Shown here: piece after piece, positions 49,277 through 59,485 of the stretch
How the letters are laid out: each line of letters opens with the position of its first letter
Numbering within the stretch: the stretch's first letter is position 1
Source of the DNA: Campylobacter concisus
GTDB lineage: Bacteria; Campylobacterota; Campylobacteria; Campylobacterales; Campylobacteraceae
Assembly (NCBI RefSeq): GCF_002913715.1
Contig: NZ_PPCE01000001.1
Location: 141,459-205,458, forward strand
DNA: 64,000 nucleotides
Reading direction: 5' to 3'
Made by a program: the position numbers and the translations under genes
The notes under the pieces: generated by a model
Seen by the model: the letters and a program-made list of their open reading frames with translations, nothing else
What the model was told of the DNA's origin: nothing
The model's database searches: none

Positions 49277-50725
49277 ATGTCTGAAACTAAAGTTAAAACT
49301 CCTATCATTGAAAGCATAATGCAAAGGAGTAAATATTCAAAAGATGACGAGAGTTATAGTGTTGTAAAGCAAGGAGTTGCTGAGTTTATTTCAAACATAA
49401 TAACAACAAATAATGCCGAAGATAAAATAAATAAGCTCGCACTTGATGAGATGATAGCTCACATCGATACCCTTTTATCTGCTCAAATGGATGAAATTTT
49501 ACACAATAAATCTTTTCAAGAGCTAGAATCAACTTGGCGTGGAATTAGATTTTTGGTTGAGAGAACAAATTTTAATGAAAATGTAAAAATTGATCTTTTA
49601 GACGCCACAAAAGAAGAAATTTTAGATGATTTTGAAAATAATCTAGATATAACTCAAAGTACACTTTATAAACAAATTTATTCAGCCGAATATGGACAAT
49701 TTGGTGGTGAACCAGTTGGTGCGATAGTGGCTGACTATGAGCTAGATAAATCAAATCAAGATATGACTTTTTTAAATAAAATGTCATCAATTGCTGCAAT
49801 GAGCCATTCGCCACTTCTTACATCTCTTTCTGCTAAATTTTTCGGACTTGACAATTTTGGTGAGCTTGAAAATATAAAAGATCTAAAAAGCATGCTAGAA
49901 GGCCCACAATATACAAGATGGAGAACTTTTAGAGAAAATGAAGATGCAAAATACACAGGATGTATGGTAAATAGATTTCTTACAAGATCTCCTTATGTGC
50001 CAGAAGATAACCCTATAAAGAGCTTTAATTATAGAGAAACTGTAAATAATCATGATGATATGCTTTGGGGCAATGGAGCTTATGCGTTTGCTACAAGGCT
50101 TACAGATAGTTTTGCTGATTATAGATGGTGCGGAAATATTATTGGGCCAAAAGGTGGCGGTGCCGTAAAAGATCTTCCAACTTATACTTATGAAAATTAT
50201 GGAAGTGTCCAAACAAAAATTCCAACCGAAGTTTTGATCACAGATAGAAGAGAATTTGAACTTTCAGAAAATGGATTTATCGCTCTTACTTTAAGAAGAG
50301 ATAGTAATAACGCTGCATTTTTCTCAGCAAACTCTGCGTTAAAACCTAAAATTTTCCCAAATACTCCAGAAGGTAAAGCTGCTGAGACAAATTTCAGGCT
50401 CGGAACTCAACTGCCTTATGTGTTCTTGATCTCTCGTTTGGCTCATTATCTAAAAGTGCTTCAAAGAGAAGAGATAGGTACATGGAAAGAGCGTAGCGAT
50501 GTTGAGCGCGGCTTAAATGAATGGCTAAGACAATACATCTCAGATCAGGAAAACCCACCAGCAGATGTTAGAAGTAGAAGACCATTTAGAAGCGCAAAAG
50601 TAATCGTCAGTGATATAGCCGGCGAGCCTGGTTGGTATAAAATAGAGCTTCTAGCTAGACCTCACTTTAAATTTATGGGAGCAAATTTCGAGCTTTCTTT
50701 GGTCGGAAAACTAGACAAAGAGTAA
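49277..50725 (+). CDS. tssC: T6SS contractile sheath large subunit TssC
   Basis: 482 residues, VipB family and the best-conserved T6SS protein. Recognised by LESTWRGIRFLVERTNFNEN, the IYSAEYGQFGGEPVGAIVADYE block, RFLTRSPYVPEDNPIKSFNY and the C-terminal NFELSLVGKLDKE. The sheath normally needs ClpV for recycling, and no clpV is in this window. Confidence 0.96.
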   Translation: MSETKVKTPIIESIMQRSKYSKDDESYSVVKQGVAEFISNIITTNNAEDKINKLALDEMIAHIDTLLSAQMDEILHNKSFQELESTWRGIRFLVERTNFNENVKIDLLDATKEEILDDFENNLDITQSTLYKQIYSAEYGQFGGEPVGAIVADYELDKSNQDMTFLNKMSSIAAMSHSPLLTSLSAKFFGLDNFGELENIKDLKSMLEGPQYTRWRTFRENEDAKYTGCMVNRFLTRSPYVPEDNPIKSFNYRETVNNHDDMLWGNGAYAFATRLTDSFADYRWCGNIIGPKGGGAVKDLPTYTYENYGSVQTKIPTEVLITDRREFELSENGFIALTLRRDSNNAAFFSANSALKPKIFPNTPEGKAAETNFRLGTQLPYVFLISRLAHYLKVLQREEIGTWKERSDVERGLNEWLRQYISDQENPPADVRSRRPFRSAKVIVSDIAGEPGWYKIELLARPHFKFMGANFELSLVGKLDKE

Positions 50726-50732
50726 GCTTGCT

Positions 50733-51122
50733 ATGTCGCTGATAGATAAAATTTTGTATGAATTTAGTGATGAATCAAAGCTACGTCCATATTTTAAAGA
50801 TCTAGACAGCGACATAAAAGATCACATTGATACTATCTTAAACTCTAGACTTGGTAACTACGGCCGATTAAATGATAGTATTATTGATCTTTGGTCGATG
50901 GGTGTTGAGATAAACGAGCTTGGTCATAAACTTGGTATGGCAATATATGAATTAATCAGCTCAAATGAGAATAGAATAGAAGTAACATCTATCGGATACG
51001 ATGACTCACTAAAGCCTTGGCGTATCATCTTTAATATAAACTACAAGCATAAAAATGATAATTTTAAAGAGTATTTGCTAAAAGTTATTTTTAAAAACAA
51101 TAGATATTGTGAGATTTTATAA
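50733..51122 (+). CDS. tssE: T6SS baseplate protein TssE (gp25-like)
   Basis: 129 residues. The gp25 fold pattern (SIIDLWSMGVEINELGHKLG; RIEVTSIGYDDSLKPWRIIF) gives the baseplate-sheath junction. The start follows a weak GTAAGC site 7 bp after tssC; the stop overlaps the ATG of tssF. Confidence 0.85.
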   Translation: MSLIDKILYEFSDESKLRPYFKDLDSDIKDHIDTILNSRLGNYGRLNDSIIDLWSMGVEINELGHKLGMAIYELISSNENRIEVTSIGYDDSLKPWRIIFNINYKHKNDNFKEYLLKVIFKNNRYCEIL

Positions 51123-52840
51123 TGGATTATAATGAAAATAATTTAGCTTATTTTCAAAAAGAGATGGCATATCTTGATGAAACAAGAGCCCTTTTTATTA
51201 AAAATTTTCCAAAAGTAGCACCCTTTCTAGATACTAAAAGCAAAGATCCTGATGTTGAGAGCATAATAGAAAATATGGCTATTTTGACATCTAGGATCAG
51301 GCAAGAACTAGATGAAAATATCCCACTAATCGCTGAGTCTTTAGTAAATATCTTAATGCCAAGCTATACAAATCCTTTTCCATCAGTTTGTATGCAAGAA
51401 TTTACCTTAAGAGATGACTTCTCTGGGGTGAGAGAATTTATACCAAAAGGAAGTATAGTTGAGTCAAAGCAGATCAATGGCATAACGTGCAAATTCCAAA
51501 CGATCTTTGACATAAATTTGCTTCCATTAAAGATAACAAAAGCTTTTATGTCAAACAATAAGAGTGATTATCTTCTAAATTTAAATATAAGCGTTATAAA
51601 GGACGAGCTTAGCACTAAAGAACTTGATATAGATTTTTTAAATTTATATCTTGGAAATAATGTTTACTTCTCTTCTACGCTCCTAATGTGGCTAAAAAAT
51701 TACTTGAAATTTATTACAATAAGTTTTGAAGATAGCGATCAAGAGATAAAGTTAAGCCCTGATAAACTTAGTTTAGATGAGTTTGATGAGCGTTTGATAA
51801 AGAGTGATGAGTTTGGATTTGAAGCATTTGAGCTTTTAAAAGAGCTATCATTTTTTCCTTCAAAGTTAAATTTTATGCGATTAAATGGACTTGGCTTTCT
51901 TAAAAATTTTTCCGCAAAAAGCTTTAATATTAAATTTATATTTTCAAAAGATATGCCAAGTGGATATGTGCCAAGGCTAGAGTATTTTTCTCTTTTTGCT
52001 ACGCCTGCAATAAATTTATTTGCAATGAGTGCCGAGCCTATTTTGAATAACAATAGGCGAAGCGAATATAGAATTTTTCTAGATCGCTCAAATATCGATG
52101 CTTATGAAATCGTTTCAATCAGTAAGGTGGTCGCCCACAGCAGTAATAATGAAAAAAGGATATTAAAAAACTATAAAAGTTTTGAGAGATTCGAATTTTT
52201 AAATGATGAGCGAGCAAAAGATTATTATTTTGTCAGCAATAAAACAGATATAAAACTAAACTCTTATAAAGAAATTTCTTTTTTTAAAAGTGACTCTAAA
52301 GATCAAACCATCAGCATAGATGCGTTTTGCTGCAATGGTGATTTACCTTGCAATCTAAAGCTTGGTGAGATAGATAGAGTGTTATCCCATCAAGGTGTAA
52401 CAACTAAAAATTTAACTATTCCAACTAGTGTAAAGCGAGTAAAAATAGATGGAAATCTTCTTTGGAAATTAGTTAGCATATTATCTTTTAGCTATCAAAG
52501 TATACTAGAGAAGGGCTCTTTTTTAGCACTTCTTAATACTTTTAGTGCGCCAGATGATGAGTTTTTTAAAAAATTTGCTAACTCGCTTTATGATATAAAA
52601 ACAAAGCAAATTTATAGAGTTGATCAAGGTTTTGCAAAAAGAGGGTTGCTATGTATATTTTATATAGATGAAAGCGAATTTGAGAGTATCGGAAATGTCT
52701 ATGCTTTGGGTATAAATTTGGCTAAATTTTTATCAAAATTTACTTCAATTAATTCATTTTGTGAACTTAAAATAAAGTGTATAAAGAGTAAAATTCTGCT
52801 TAATTATGACTTTTTAGGCGGTACAAAAAAATTAATATGA
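51122..52840 (+). CDS. tssF: T6SS baseplate protein TssF
   Basis: 572 residues, VasA/ImpG family. The N-terminal signature YFQKEMAYLDETRALFIKNF followed by DPDVESIIENMAILTSRIRQ and LVNILMPSYTNPFPS is diagnostic. It forms wedges with TssG and TssE. It overlaps tssE by 1 bp and tssG by 4 bp. Confidence 0.93.
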   Translation: MDYNENNLAYFQKEMAYLDETRALFIKNFPKVAPFLDTKSKDPDVESIIENMAILTSRIRQELDENIPLIAESLVNILMPSYTNPFPSVCMQEFTLRDDFSGVREFIPKGSIVESKQINGITCKFQTIFDINLLPLKITKAFMSNNKSDYLLNLNISVIKDELSTKELDIDFLNLYLGNNVYFSSTLLMWLKNYLKFITISFEDSDQEIKLSPDKLSLDEFDERLIKSDEFGFEAFELLKELSFFPSKLNFMRLNGLGFLKNFSAKSFNIKFIFSKDMPSGYVPRLEYFSLFATPAINLFAMSAEPILNNNRRSEYRIFLDRSNIDAYEIVSISKVVAHSSNNEKRILKNYKSFERFEFLNDERAKDYYFVSNKTDIKLNSYKEISFFKSDSKDQTISIDAFCCNGDLPCNLKLGEIDRVLSHQGVTTKNLTIPTSVKRVKIDGNLLWKLVSILSFSYQSILEKGSFLALLNTFSAPDDEFFKKFANSLYDIKTKQIYRVDQGFAKRGLLCIFYIDESEFESIGNVYALGINLAKFLSKFTSINSFCELKIKCIKSKILLNYDFLGGTKKLI

Positions 52841-53733
52841 ACAAAGAACTAAATCAAGCTTCTTTTTTTAAATTAGTAAAGAACTGCCTGAAGCACCACG
52901 ATAGAAGAGATATTTTTTTAAAAAATAGCCCAAGTTTTGCCTATCCGATTAATGAGCTTGAGAGCTTAAATAAAGAGGACGTAGTAAAAATCGTCGTAAA
53001 TTTTATGGGTCTTTTGGGAAGTGGCTCGCATCTTACAAGCTATATTTTGGAGAAGATCTCAAAGAGTAACGATAATAATTTTGAGAAATTTTTTGACTTT
53101 TTTGACAATTACTTGCTTTGGCTTTTCTTTGATAGCATTAGTCTAAAAAATTATGCAAGATCCTTTGAAAAAGAGCTTGATGATAAAATTTCAAAGATTT
53201 TATTAGATATATTAAACATAAGCAATAAAAAATTAGCAAAAAAATTCTTACCATTTTCTCCGCTTATTATTAGCCAAAGAAGGCCTAAAAGAGAGATCGA
53301 GTTTGCCTTGCAGCGTCATTTTAATTTAAAAAATAAACTATTTTTGCTAGAAAATCTACCAAATCAAATTTTTATATCTCCTTCAAATTTAAATTCACTT
53401 GGTATTAAAAATAGGGCTTTAGGCAGAAATTTTATACTTGGTAAAAAGCTTTTTGAGAAACAAACTAAGATAGTAATTTATATAAATGGCATAGATTATG
53501 AAGAAGCTATTGATTTTTTCCCAAAAAGAAGAAAATTTAAAGAGCTTCAAGATGCTCTTATCTTTTTTACAAACAATGAATTTGTCGCCGATTTATACAT
53601 AAAAATAAACTATTCTCCAAAGATGCAATTAAAGCTTGGGATGGATGAAAATTATAGTAAAATAGGCCTTGGTGCAAGGCTTAAAAGTAATAAAAATATG
53701 TCAAATTTTATAAAATTTAGGCTCTGCTCTTAA
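52837..53733 (+). CDS. tssG: T6SS baseplate protein TssG
   Basis: 298 residues, VasB/ImpH family. The FFKLVKNCLKHHDRRDIFLK N-terminus, VVKIVVNFMGLLGSGSHLTS and KMQLKLGMDENYSKIGLGARL blocks match. It overlaps tssF by 4 bp and is followed by a 78-bp gap with a short hairpin before tssM. Confidence 0.9.
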   Translation: MNKELNQASFFKLVKNCLKHHDRRDIFLKNSPSFAYPINELESLNKEDVVKIVVNFMGLLGSGSHLTSYILEKISKSNDNNFEKFFDFFDNYLLWLFFDSISLKNYARSFEKELDDKISKILLDILNISNKKLAKKFLPFSPLIISQRRPKREIEFALQRHFNLKNKLFLLENLPNQIFISPSNLNSLGIKNRALGRNFILGKKLFEKQTKIVIYINGIDYEEAIDFFPKRRKFKELQDALIFFTNNEFVADLYIKINYSPKMQLKLGMDENYSKIGLGARLKSNKNMSNFIKFRLCS

Positions 53734-53811
53734 ATTTTTAGATATAAAATCTAAAATATTTGTTATTATTACATTAAAGAAATATATTTATTTGTAAAAG
53801 GATGTGCATCA

Positions 53812-56800
53812 ATGGCATTTATCGATTACCTAAGAAGGTTTTTTGTCTTTTTTAGATTTAAACACAGTACCATTTTGGTAGCTTCTATTGCATTAAGCAT
53901 CTTATTTTGGCTTTATGCTCCACTTATAGCTTTTAATGATGTATATAGCTTTGCTAGTATAAGTTCAAGAGTCACTATATTAATTGCATTTTGGGCAGTT
54001 ATTTTGTTTTTTGTTTTAATCAAACCATTAATGCACTATTTAGCATCTCAAAAAGATGAAAAAAATAACAAGCTAAAAGAGATAAAAAAAGAGTCTATGG
54101 ATAGTTTTGGTAAGGCAAAAAGAAATTTTATGCTTTCTTTGAAAGATGCCAAAACAACATGGAAAAAAGATATAAATTTTAAAAAATTGCCTTTGATAAT
54201 GATAATGGGTAACGAAGGTGCTGGAAAGAGCGCGTTTATAAACTATTCAAATATTGAATTTCCACTATCTGATAGTTTAGATACTTATAAAAAAATACAC
54301 AAAAGTACAACAAACTTTAATCTTTATATTTCAAAATTTGGCGCACTTTTAGATACTGAGGGTATACATTTTGCACAAGAGAGCTTGTACCAGCCAACAG
54401 CTACTGAAGAGCTTCCTGAAGATGATGTGGATAAAAATAGGGATTACTTGCTTAAAAAAAGTATCTGGAGTGAATTTTTACACTTTTTAAAACGAAATGA
54501 TTTTAACGCTAGATTAAGTGGTGCGGTTTTAATAATAGATACTAAAAAATTCCTTGAAGGCACGCAAGAATATTTTGATGAATTAATTAGATATATGATA
54601 AAAAGGGTTAATGACTGTGAGAAACATCTAAATATTAAATTCCCTATTTATATTGTTTTTAGCAAACTTGACTTAATAGATGGCATGGGGGATTATTTTA
54701 GACTTTTCAATGAAGATGTGGCAAATAAGGCTCTAGGAATAAACTTAGATTCAAATTTCTCAAAGCAATTACTAGAAACAGAGTTAAAAAGCTTAAGCGA
54801 GTCACTATTTAAACATCTCATGAGCAAGAACTCGATTTCACACCTCTTGGAAGATAAGAAGCGTTCATATCTCTTTTTAAAACAACTTGATAATTTTTTT
54901 GCTTTAGTGAAAGATTTTGTAATAAAGCTAAGCTCTCAAAATGCACTTAAAAATAGCTCAACCATAAATGGAATTTATTTCGTAAGTGCTTATCAAGAAA
55001 ATATACCTATAAACTACCTTACAAATACTATTTGCGATAGATATAACATCAAAAAACCACTTTTAAGAGCAGTAAATAACTATAGTAAACAAAGCTATTT
55101 TGTAAAATCATTTTTAAAAGAGATAGCTTTTAAAGCCAACTTAAATAAATTTGGTGCTCAAAATAGATTTACAAAATTTGTAAATTTTGTTTTAGTAGCC
55201 ATACTTTGTGCTGGAGTATATTTGGGTTCTAGTTTTATTCTAGATACCAAAAATATAAAAGAGCAAAATGCTATAAATAATGCAAATAAAATTTCTTCAT
55301 ACCTTGATGGTAAAAAATACAAGGATCTCTCTCCAACACAAAAGATTGAGCTTCTAAATTTACTAAAACAAAGTCTAAATGACTATCCAAGAATCTTTAG
55401 CGGCGATACTAAATTTGAGTATATAACACTAGATACTTCGTATAAAGGCTTCACTCCAGTTAAAGCGCTTTACTATGATTTGAATGCTGATTTTTTCAAA
55501 AATACAGTTTTAACTGAAATGGAAAATATACTAAAAAATGAAATTGATCCAGATAAGCTAATAAAAGCATTTTATATGTATGATTCGCTCTTTGACAAAG
55601 ACTATACAAATGTGGATTTATTTAAAATTTGGATTAGCACAAACTGGGATAAATTTGAAAAATATGGCGTTGCAAAAGATGAATTTTTAGCTCATATTGA
55701 GGCTATTTTAAAAGCAGAAAATTTAAACATAACTGCAGATACAGTTGCTCAAAGTATAGCAAATACGAGACTATCACCTGTCCAAAGAGCACAAAGACTC
55801 TACTATATACTTGAGTTCATATCATTCAAAGACGATAAATCTTTTTATGATATTAAAAAAGATATTGAAAATTTATATGCAGTAGTCCAAGAAAAAGAAG
55901 CTTTTAAGCCATTTAATAAAATTTATACAAAAGAAAATTTAAGAGATTTCTTATCAAAGCTTAGCTCAAACATAGATCAAACAGCTGGAATAGAATCTTG
56001 GCTAATGGAGACAAATTCTTCTTTAAAAGATATTAGCTCAAATGATAAGAAAGAGTTAAGTATTGCTGTAATAGAGCTTTATTTGCAAAATTATGCTGAT
56101 AAATGGAGTCAAATTTTAAGAGAAATAGAGCCAAATGAATTTAGCACAAAAAAAGAGGTCATAGAAGAGCTCGACATCTTGTCAAAGAGAGAAAATCCTT
56201 TAAATTCTTTAATAAAATTAACTAATCAAAATACAAATTTAAATGATGATAATTTACTAAAATATATCTATTCTCTAGGATTTGCTTCAAGTGAGATAAA
56301 ACGTGTTTTCAGTGATTTTAGTGCTAAATTTACTAACTATCATGCGTTAAATTCTAATGACTTGCTAGATATTATAAGCAATGACGTAACAAGTGTTTAT
56401 AAAAAAGTTAGTGACTATAACTTCGAAATGCTTCAAAGTAACGATGATAAAATAGTTTATGCAATAAATGGCATAAAAAACGAAAACGATCCATTTGTTG
56501 TCTTAAATAATGATGCTAAGAAGCTTCCAGATGAGTTAAATGAATATTATCAAAAGTTATCGACACTTGCATGGAAACAAGTAGAAAATGGTGCTTCAGC
56601 ACTTTTATCAACAGCATATAGAGATGATGTTTTTGATGATTTTGAAAGTCTTATCAAGCCATTTTATCCATTTAATGAACAATCTCCAAAGGCTGTTAGC
56701 ATAGAAGAATTTAAAAGATTCTTTGGTAAAAACGGAACTTGGAATAGCTTTTATGATAGATATCTAAAACAAATCTTAAGTAAAACCGCTGATGGTTATA

Positions 56801-57300
56801 AAATAAGACCAAAATATGCAAAAGAGCTAAGATTTAGCAGAGATTTTCTTAAAAATATTGCCTATATAGACAGAATTTCAAATTTAATGCTTGATTCAAA
56901 TGATGAACTAAAATTAAATTATAATTTAAAAGCTGTCGACTTATCGGCAAATTTTAGCCATATAAATATTAGTTATTCTAATAACTCTTTGACTTATGAT
57001 CATACAATTGCCTCAAATTTGATAGTTTCAAGCAAAAATTTTGATATATCAACACAGTTTAAATTCAATGCAGTTTCAAGCACTGGAAGCGAGAGAAAAG
57101 AGCTAAGCTTTGATGGAGAGTGGGGCTGGTATAAGATATTAAAAGCTTCAAATTTTAGTAGTGTTGGCGTTAGTACGCTTAATTTTGATGGTAGAAGAGA
57201 TTCGTATTTTGGCTTTGAAGTAACACCAAATGGAGGAGAGCTTTTAGAGCTTATGGATATCATACCAACGATAAATTTACCAAAGAAGATGCTTTATTAA
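53812..57300 (+). CDS. tssM: T6SS inner-membrane protein TssM (IcmF family)
   Basis: 1162 residues. Two N-terminal membrane segments (about 17-38 and 48-70) are followed by a cytoplasmic NTPase-like domain with Walker A GNEGAGKSAF (about 134-143), then LLDTEGIHFA and YIVFSKLDLIDGM. A third membrane segment lies near 455-475 (FVNFVLVAILCAGVYLGSSF), then a long periplasmic region ending in the beta-rich TssJ-binding domain (FSFDGEWGWYKIL-like pattern near 1100). The intact Walker A suggests nucleotide binding is kept. Binding site AAAGGAT. Confidence 0.94.
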   Translation: MAFIDYLRRFFVFFRFKHSTILVASIALSILFWLYAPLIAFNDVYSFASISSRVTILIAFWAVILFFVLIKPLMHYLASQKDEKNNKLKEIKKESMDSFGKAKRNFMLSLKDAKTTWKKDINFKKLPLIMIMGNEGAGKSAFINYSNIEFPLSDSLDTYKKIHKSTTNFNLYISKFGALLDTEGIHFAQESLYQPTATEELPEDDVDKNRDYLLKKSIWSEFLHFLKRNDFNARLSGAVLIIDTKKFLEGTQEYFDELIRYMIKRVNDCEKHLNIKFPIYIVFSKLDLIDGMGDYFRLFNEDVANKALGINLDSNFSKQLLETELKSLSESLFKHLMSKNSISHLLEDKKRSYLFLKQLDNFFALVKDFVIKLSSQNALKNSSTINGIYFVSAYQENIPINYLTNTICDRYNIKKPLLRAVNNYSKQSYFVKSFLKEIAFKANLNKFGAQNRFTKFVNFVLVAILCAGVYLGSSFILDTKNIKEQNAINNANKISSYLDGKKYKDLSPTQKIELLNLLKQSLNDYPRIFSGDTKFEYITLDTSYKGFTPVKALYYDLNADFFKNTVLTEMENILKNEIDPDKLIKAFYMYDSLFDKDYTNVDLFKIWISTNWDKFEKYGVAKDEFLAHIEAILKAENLNITADTVAQSIANTRLSPVQRAQRLYYILEFISFKDDKSFYDIKKDIENLYAVVQEKEAFKPFNKIYTKENLRDFLSKLSSNIDQTAGIESWLMETNSSLKDISSNDKKELSIAVIELYLQNYADKWSQILREIEPNEFSTKKEVIEELDILSKRENPLNSLIKLTNQNTNLNDDNLLKYIYSLGFASSEIKRVFSDFSAKFTNYHALNSNDLLDIISNDVTSVYKKVSDYNFEMLQSNDDKIVYAINGIKNENDPFVVLNNDAKKLPDELNEYYQKLSTLAWKQVENGASALLSTAYRDDVFDDFESLIKPFYPFNEQSPKAVSIEEFKRFFGKNGTWNSFYDRYLKQILSKTADGYKIRPKYAKELRFSRDFLKNIAYIDRISNLMLDSNDELKLNYNLKAVDLSANFSHINISYSNNSLTYDHTIASNLIVSSKNFDISTQFKFNAVSSTGSERKELSFDGEWGWYKILKASNFSSVGVSTLNFDGRRDSYFGFEVTPNGGELLELMDIIPTINLPKKMLY

Positions 57301-57309
57301 GGATAAAAT

Positions 57310-58230
57310 ATGCAACAAATAGCAGCAGTTATACAAAATTACGATAAAGCGTCAAGCTTTTCAGCTCAATTTATCATTTTTGATGAAAATGGCGGTGATA
57401 TAGGCTCATTAGACACTACAAAATTTTCTTGTAATGATATGAGCGATTCAATCGCACCAAAACACGCTCATGTTGGATTTGAAGAGGGGGTTTTCACAAT
57501 TTGTGGCTATAAAGATTGTGAAATTTTTTATAGTGATTCATATTCAAAGCTTCCAGATGACTATGAGAGCGTCATAAATTTGGGCGATGTCTTTAGGATA
57601 GGGGAGTTAAAATTTATATTTATAGACCCTTCTAGGATTGATGAATATATAGGAAAAGCCTATAAGATAATAGAAAATACAAAAAATTTTGACAAGCTTG
57701 ATGATAAACGTTTTGAGCCAGTTGGTAAAATTTCAAATGTTGATTTTAAAGAAGAGCCAAAGATAAACTCATTGATAAATGATAAAAAAGATATCACTTT
57801 AAATGAAAATGCGCACGATGCAGTTTTAGATTTAAATGAGATAGCTCAAAATTTTGATGAAGAAGAAAATGCAAATAATCAAAATATGCTAACTGCAAAA
57901 AGCATGGATGAGCTTTTGACAAAGATAGTTGAGAGTATAAAATTGCAACCAAATATGAGCCCTATAAGTGAGCAGACTAGGACTTTAAATACAAAAGATA
58001 TGGAAACAATCATGAAAACTCTTCCTCTTAGTGACTCGACAGAACTAATAAATACTGTTTTGGTTAAGCTTATATGCAAAGAGCTATATAGCCAAATGTA
58101 TGATATAGTCGAGAATAACTCATTTTTTAAATATCTTTCAGGAGCCGTACTAAAAAGCACTAAGGAAGATAAGGAAGCGTTTAATTATCTATTGCATAAA
58201 GCTCTTCAAAGCTATATGTTAAAAAAGTAA
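57310..58230 (+). CDS. tagH: FHA-domain protein, TagH-like T6SS regulator
   Basis: 306 residues. The N-terminal FHA domain (about 15-110: DENGGDIGSLDTTKFSCNDM, IAPKHAHVGFEEGVFTICGY) would bind phospho-threonine. After a linker, the C-terminal domain (about 195-306) matches TagH-type proteins (AKSMDELLTKIVESIKLQPN; INTVLVKLICKELYSQMYDI). In other T6SSs the FHA protein works with kinase PpkA and phosphatase PppA; neither is in this window. Lies 9 bp after tssM. Confidence 0.82.
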   Translation: MQQIAAVIQNYDKASSFSAQFIIFDENGGDIGSLDTTKFSCNDMSDSIAPKHAHVGFEEGVFTICGYKDCEIFYSDSYSKLPDDYESVINLGDVFRIGELKFIFIDPSRIDEYIGKAYKIIENTKNFDKLDDKRFEPVGKISNVDFKEEPKINSLINDKKDITLNENAHDAVLDLNEIAQNFDEEENANNQNMLTAKSMDELLTKIVESIKLQPNMSPISEQTRTLNTKDMETIMKTLPLSDSTELINTVLVKLICKELYSQMYDIVENNSFFKYLSGAVLKSTKEDKEAFNYLLHKALQSYMLKK

Positions 58231-58295
58231 TGTTTTTAATAAAACAGAAAGTAAATAAAAGATAGAATAATCCAAACTTTTTAATAGGAGTAAAT

Positions 58296-58817
58296 ATGTC
58301 ACAACCAGTGTATATTAAAGTGAAAGGTTCTACACAAGGACTTATTTCAAGTGGTGCTTCAACAGAAGCTAGTATAGGTAATCGCTATCAGTCAGGTCAC
58401 GAAGATGAGATCATGGCTCAAGAGGTTTCTCATATAGTAACAGTTCCAACTGATCCACAAAGTGGCCAACCATCAGGTCAAAGAGTCCATAAGCCATTTA
58501 GTTTTACTACATCATTAAATAAAGCTGTTCCACTTCTTTACAATGCCTTAACACAAGGCGAAAGACTTCCAGAGGTTGAGATCTATTGGTATAGAACATC
58601 AACTAGTGGTGGTGCGGAGCATTTCTTTACTACAAAACTAGAAGATGCAACTATAACAGATATTACTCTAGTAAGTCCAAATGCTCAAGACAAGCTAAAC
58701 AGCGACAAAACAGAGCTTTTCAAAGTTTCAATGAACTATAGAAAGATAGTTTGGGAACACGTAGCTGCAGGCACAAGCGGAAGCGATGACTGGAGAGAAG
58801 CTACTAAAAAAGCTTAA
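58296..58817 (+). CDS. hcp: T6SS tube protein Hcp
   Basis: 173 residues, TssD. Family features: QPVYIKVKGSTQGLISSGAS, HKPFSFTTSLNKAVPLLYNA, VEIYWYRTSTSGGAEHFFTT and the C-terminal MNYRKIVWEHVAAGTSGSDDWRE. Own ribosome site ATAGGAG; likely own promoter (TAGAAT at 58263). A hairpin after the stop would set a high Hcp level relative to vgrG. Confidence 0.96.
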   Translation: MSQPVYIKVKGSTQGLISSGASTEASIGNRYQSGHEDEIMAQEVSHIVTVPTDPQSGQPSGQRVHKPFSFTTSLNKAVPLLYNALTQGERLPEVEIYWYRTSTSGGAEHFFTTKLEDATITDITLVSPNAQDKLNSDKTELFKVSMNYRKIVWEHVAAGTSGSDDWREATKKA

Positions 58818-58821
58818 AACC

Positions 58822-58845
58822 AACCTAGGGTTTACCCCTAGGGTT
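58822..58845 (+). terminator. Hairpin after hcp
   Basis: CCTAGGG (58824-58830) / CCCTAGG (58836-58842) plus flanking A/T pairs, without a T run. It may stabilise hcp mRNA or attenuate reading into the next genes. Confidence 0.5.
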
Positions 58846-58930
58846 AATAAAATCATCTTCTAGCTAGAAGGACACAGATGAGCCCTTTTTATCTTTATCT
58901 TTTAAATTAACATGATATGTGAAATGCGAT

Positions 58931-59485
58931 ATGAAACACCTAGTTATAATCATATTTCTCATAACATCTTTATATTCACACGAAGCAAATTGTTTAAATA
59001 TGTTTGCTGTGATCTTTGACAAAAATACGACCGATGAGAATACTGTTAAATGCGTAGAATACTATATAGATGATCTTGGATGTGATGCAAATATGACTAT
59101 AGAAATTCCTGAACTTTCAATAAGACCAAATCTATTAGAATATGCTTATGATGCAAATAAAATAAAAACTTTTGATACTCTTTTATCAAAAGGTACATCC
59201 TCTAATGCTGGCTTGGCAACATCCATAGGAATGAGCTTTTCATTTTTTTTTAGAGAAAATGGTGTCGGTATAGACAATAAAAAAGCCAGCCCTGAACTAC
59301 TAGAATTTATAAAAACTCAGAAATATAAAGAATTTAAAGAAGAGAAATTTAAACTAATCAAAAAACTATTAGATTATGGACAGGATCCGAAAGACTATGT
59401 TCTCTTGCAGAAAGTACTAACACTTGTAAATGATGAAAAGGACTTGGACAAATTTTTAGGAAGTTATAAAAAAGGTAATAAATGA
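58931..59485 (+). CDS. Exported ankyrin-like protein, candidate T6SS immunity
   Basis: 184 residues. A signal peptide (KHLVIIIFLITSLYSHEANC) is followed by a region with Cys pairs and a C-terminal ankyrin-like helix pair (FKEEKFKLIKKLLDYGQDPK). It is paralogous to the next gene: both share VKCVEYYIDDLGC/METYIEKFKC-type, NK-KTFDTLLSK and ENGVGIDNKK patterns. I use ATG at 58931; a GTG at 58919 is possible. It lies between hcp and vgrG, where immunity proteins are common, and its periplasmic address would protect against a cell-wall or membrane toxin. No family assigned; immunity is inferred. AT-rich compared with hcp. Confidence 0.6.
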   Translation: MKHLVIIIFLITSLYSHEANCLNMFAVIFDKNTTDENTVKCVEYYIDDLGCDANMTIEIPELSIRPNLLEYAYDANKIKTFDTLLSKGTSSNAGLATSIGMSFSFFFRENGVGIDNKKASPELLEFIKTQKYKEFKEEKFKLIKKLLDYGQDPKDYVLLQKVLTLVNDEKDLDKFLGSYKKGNK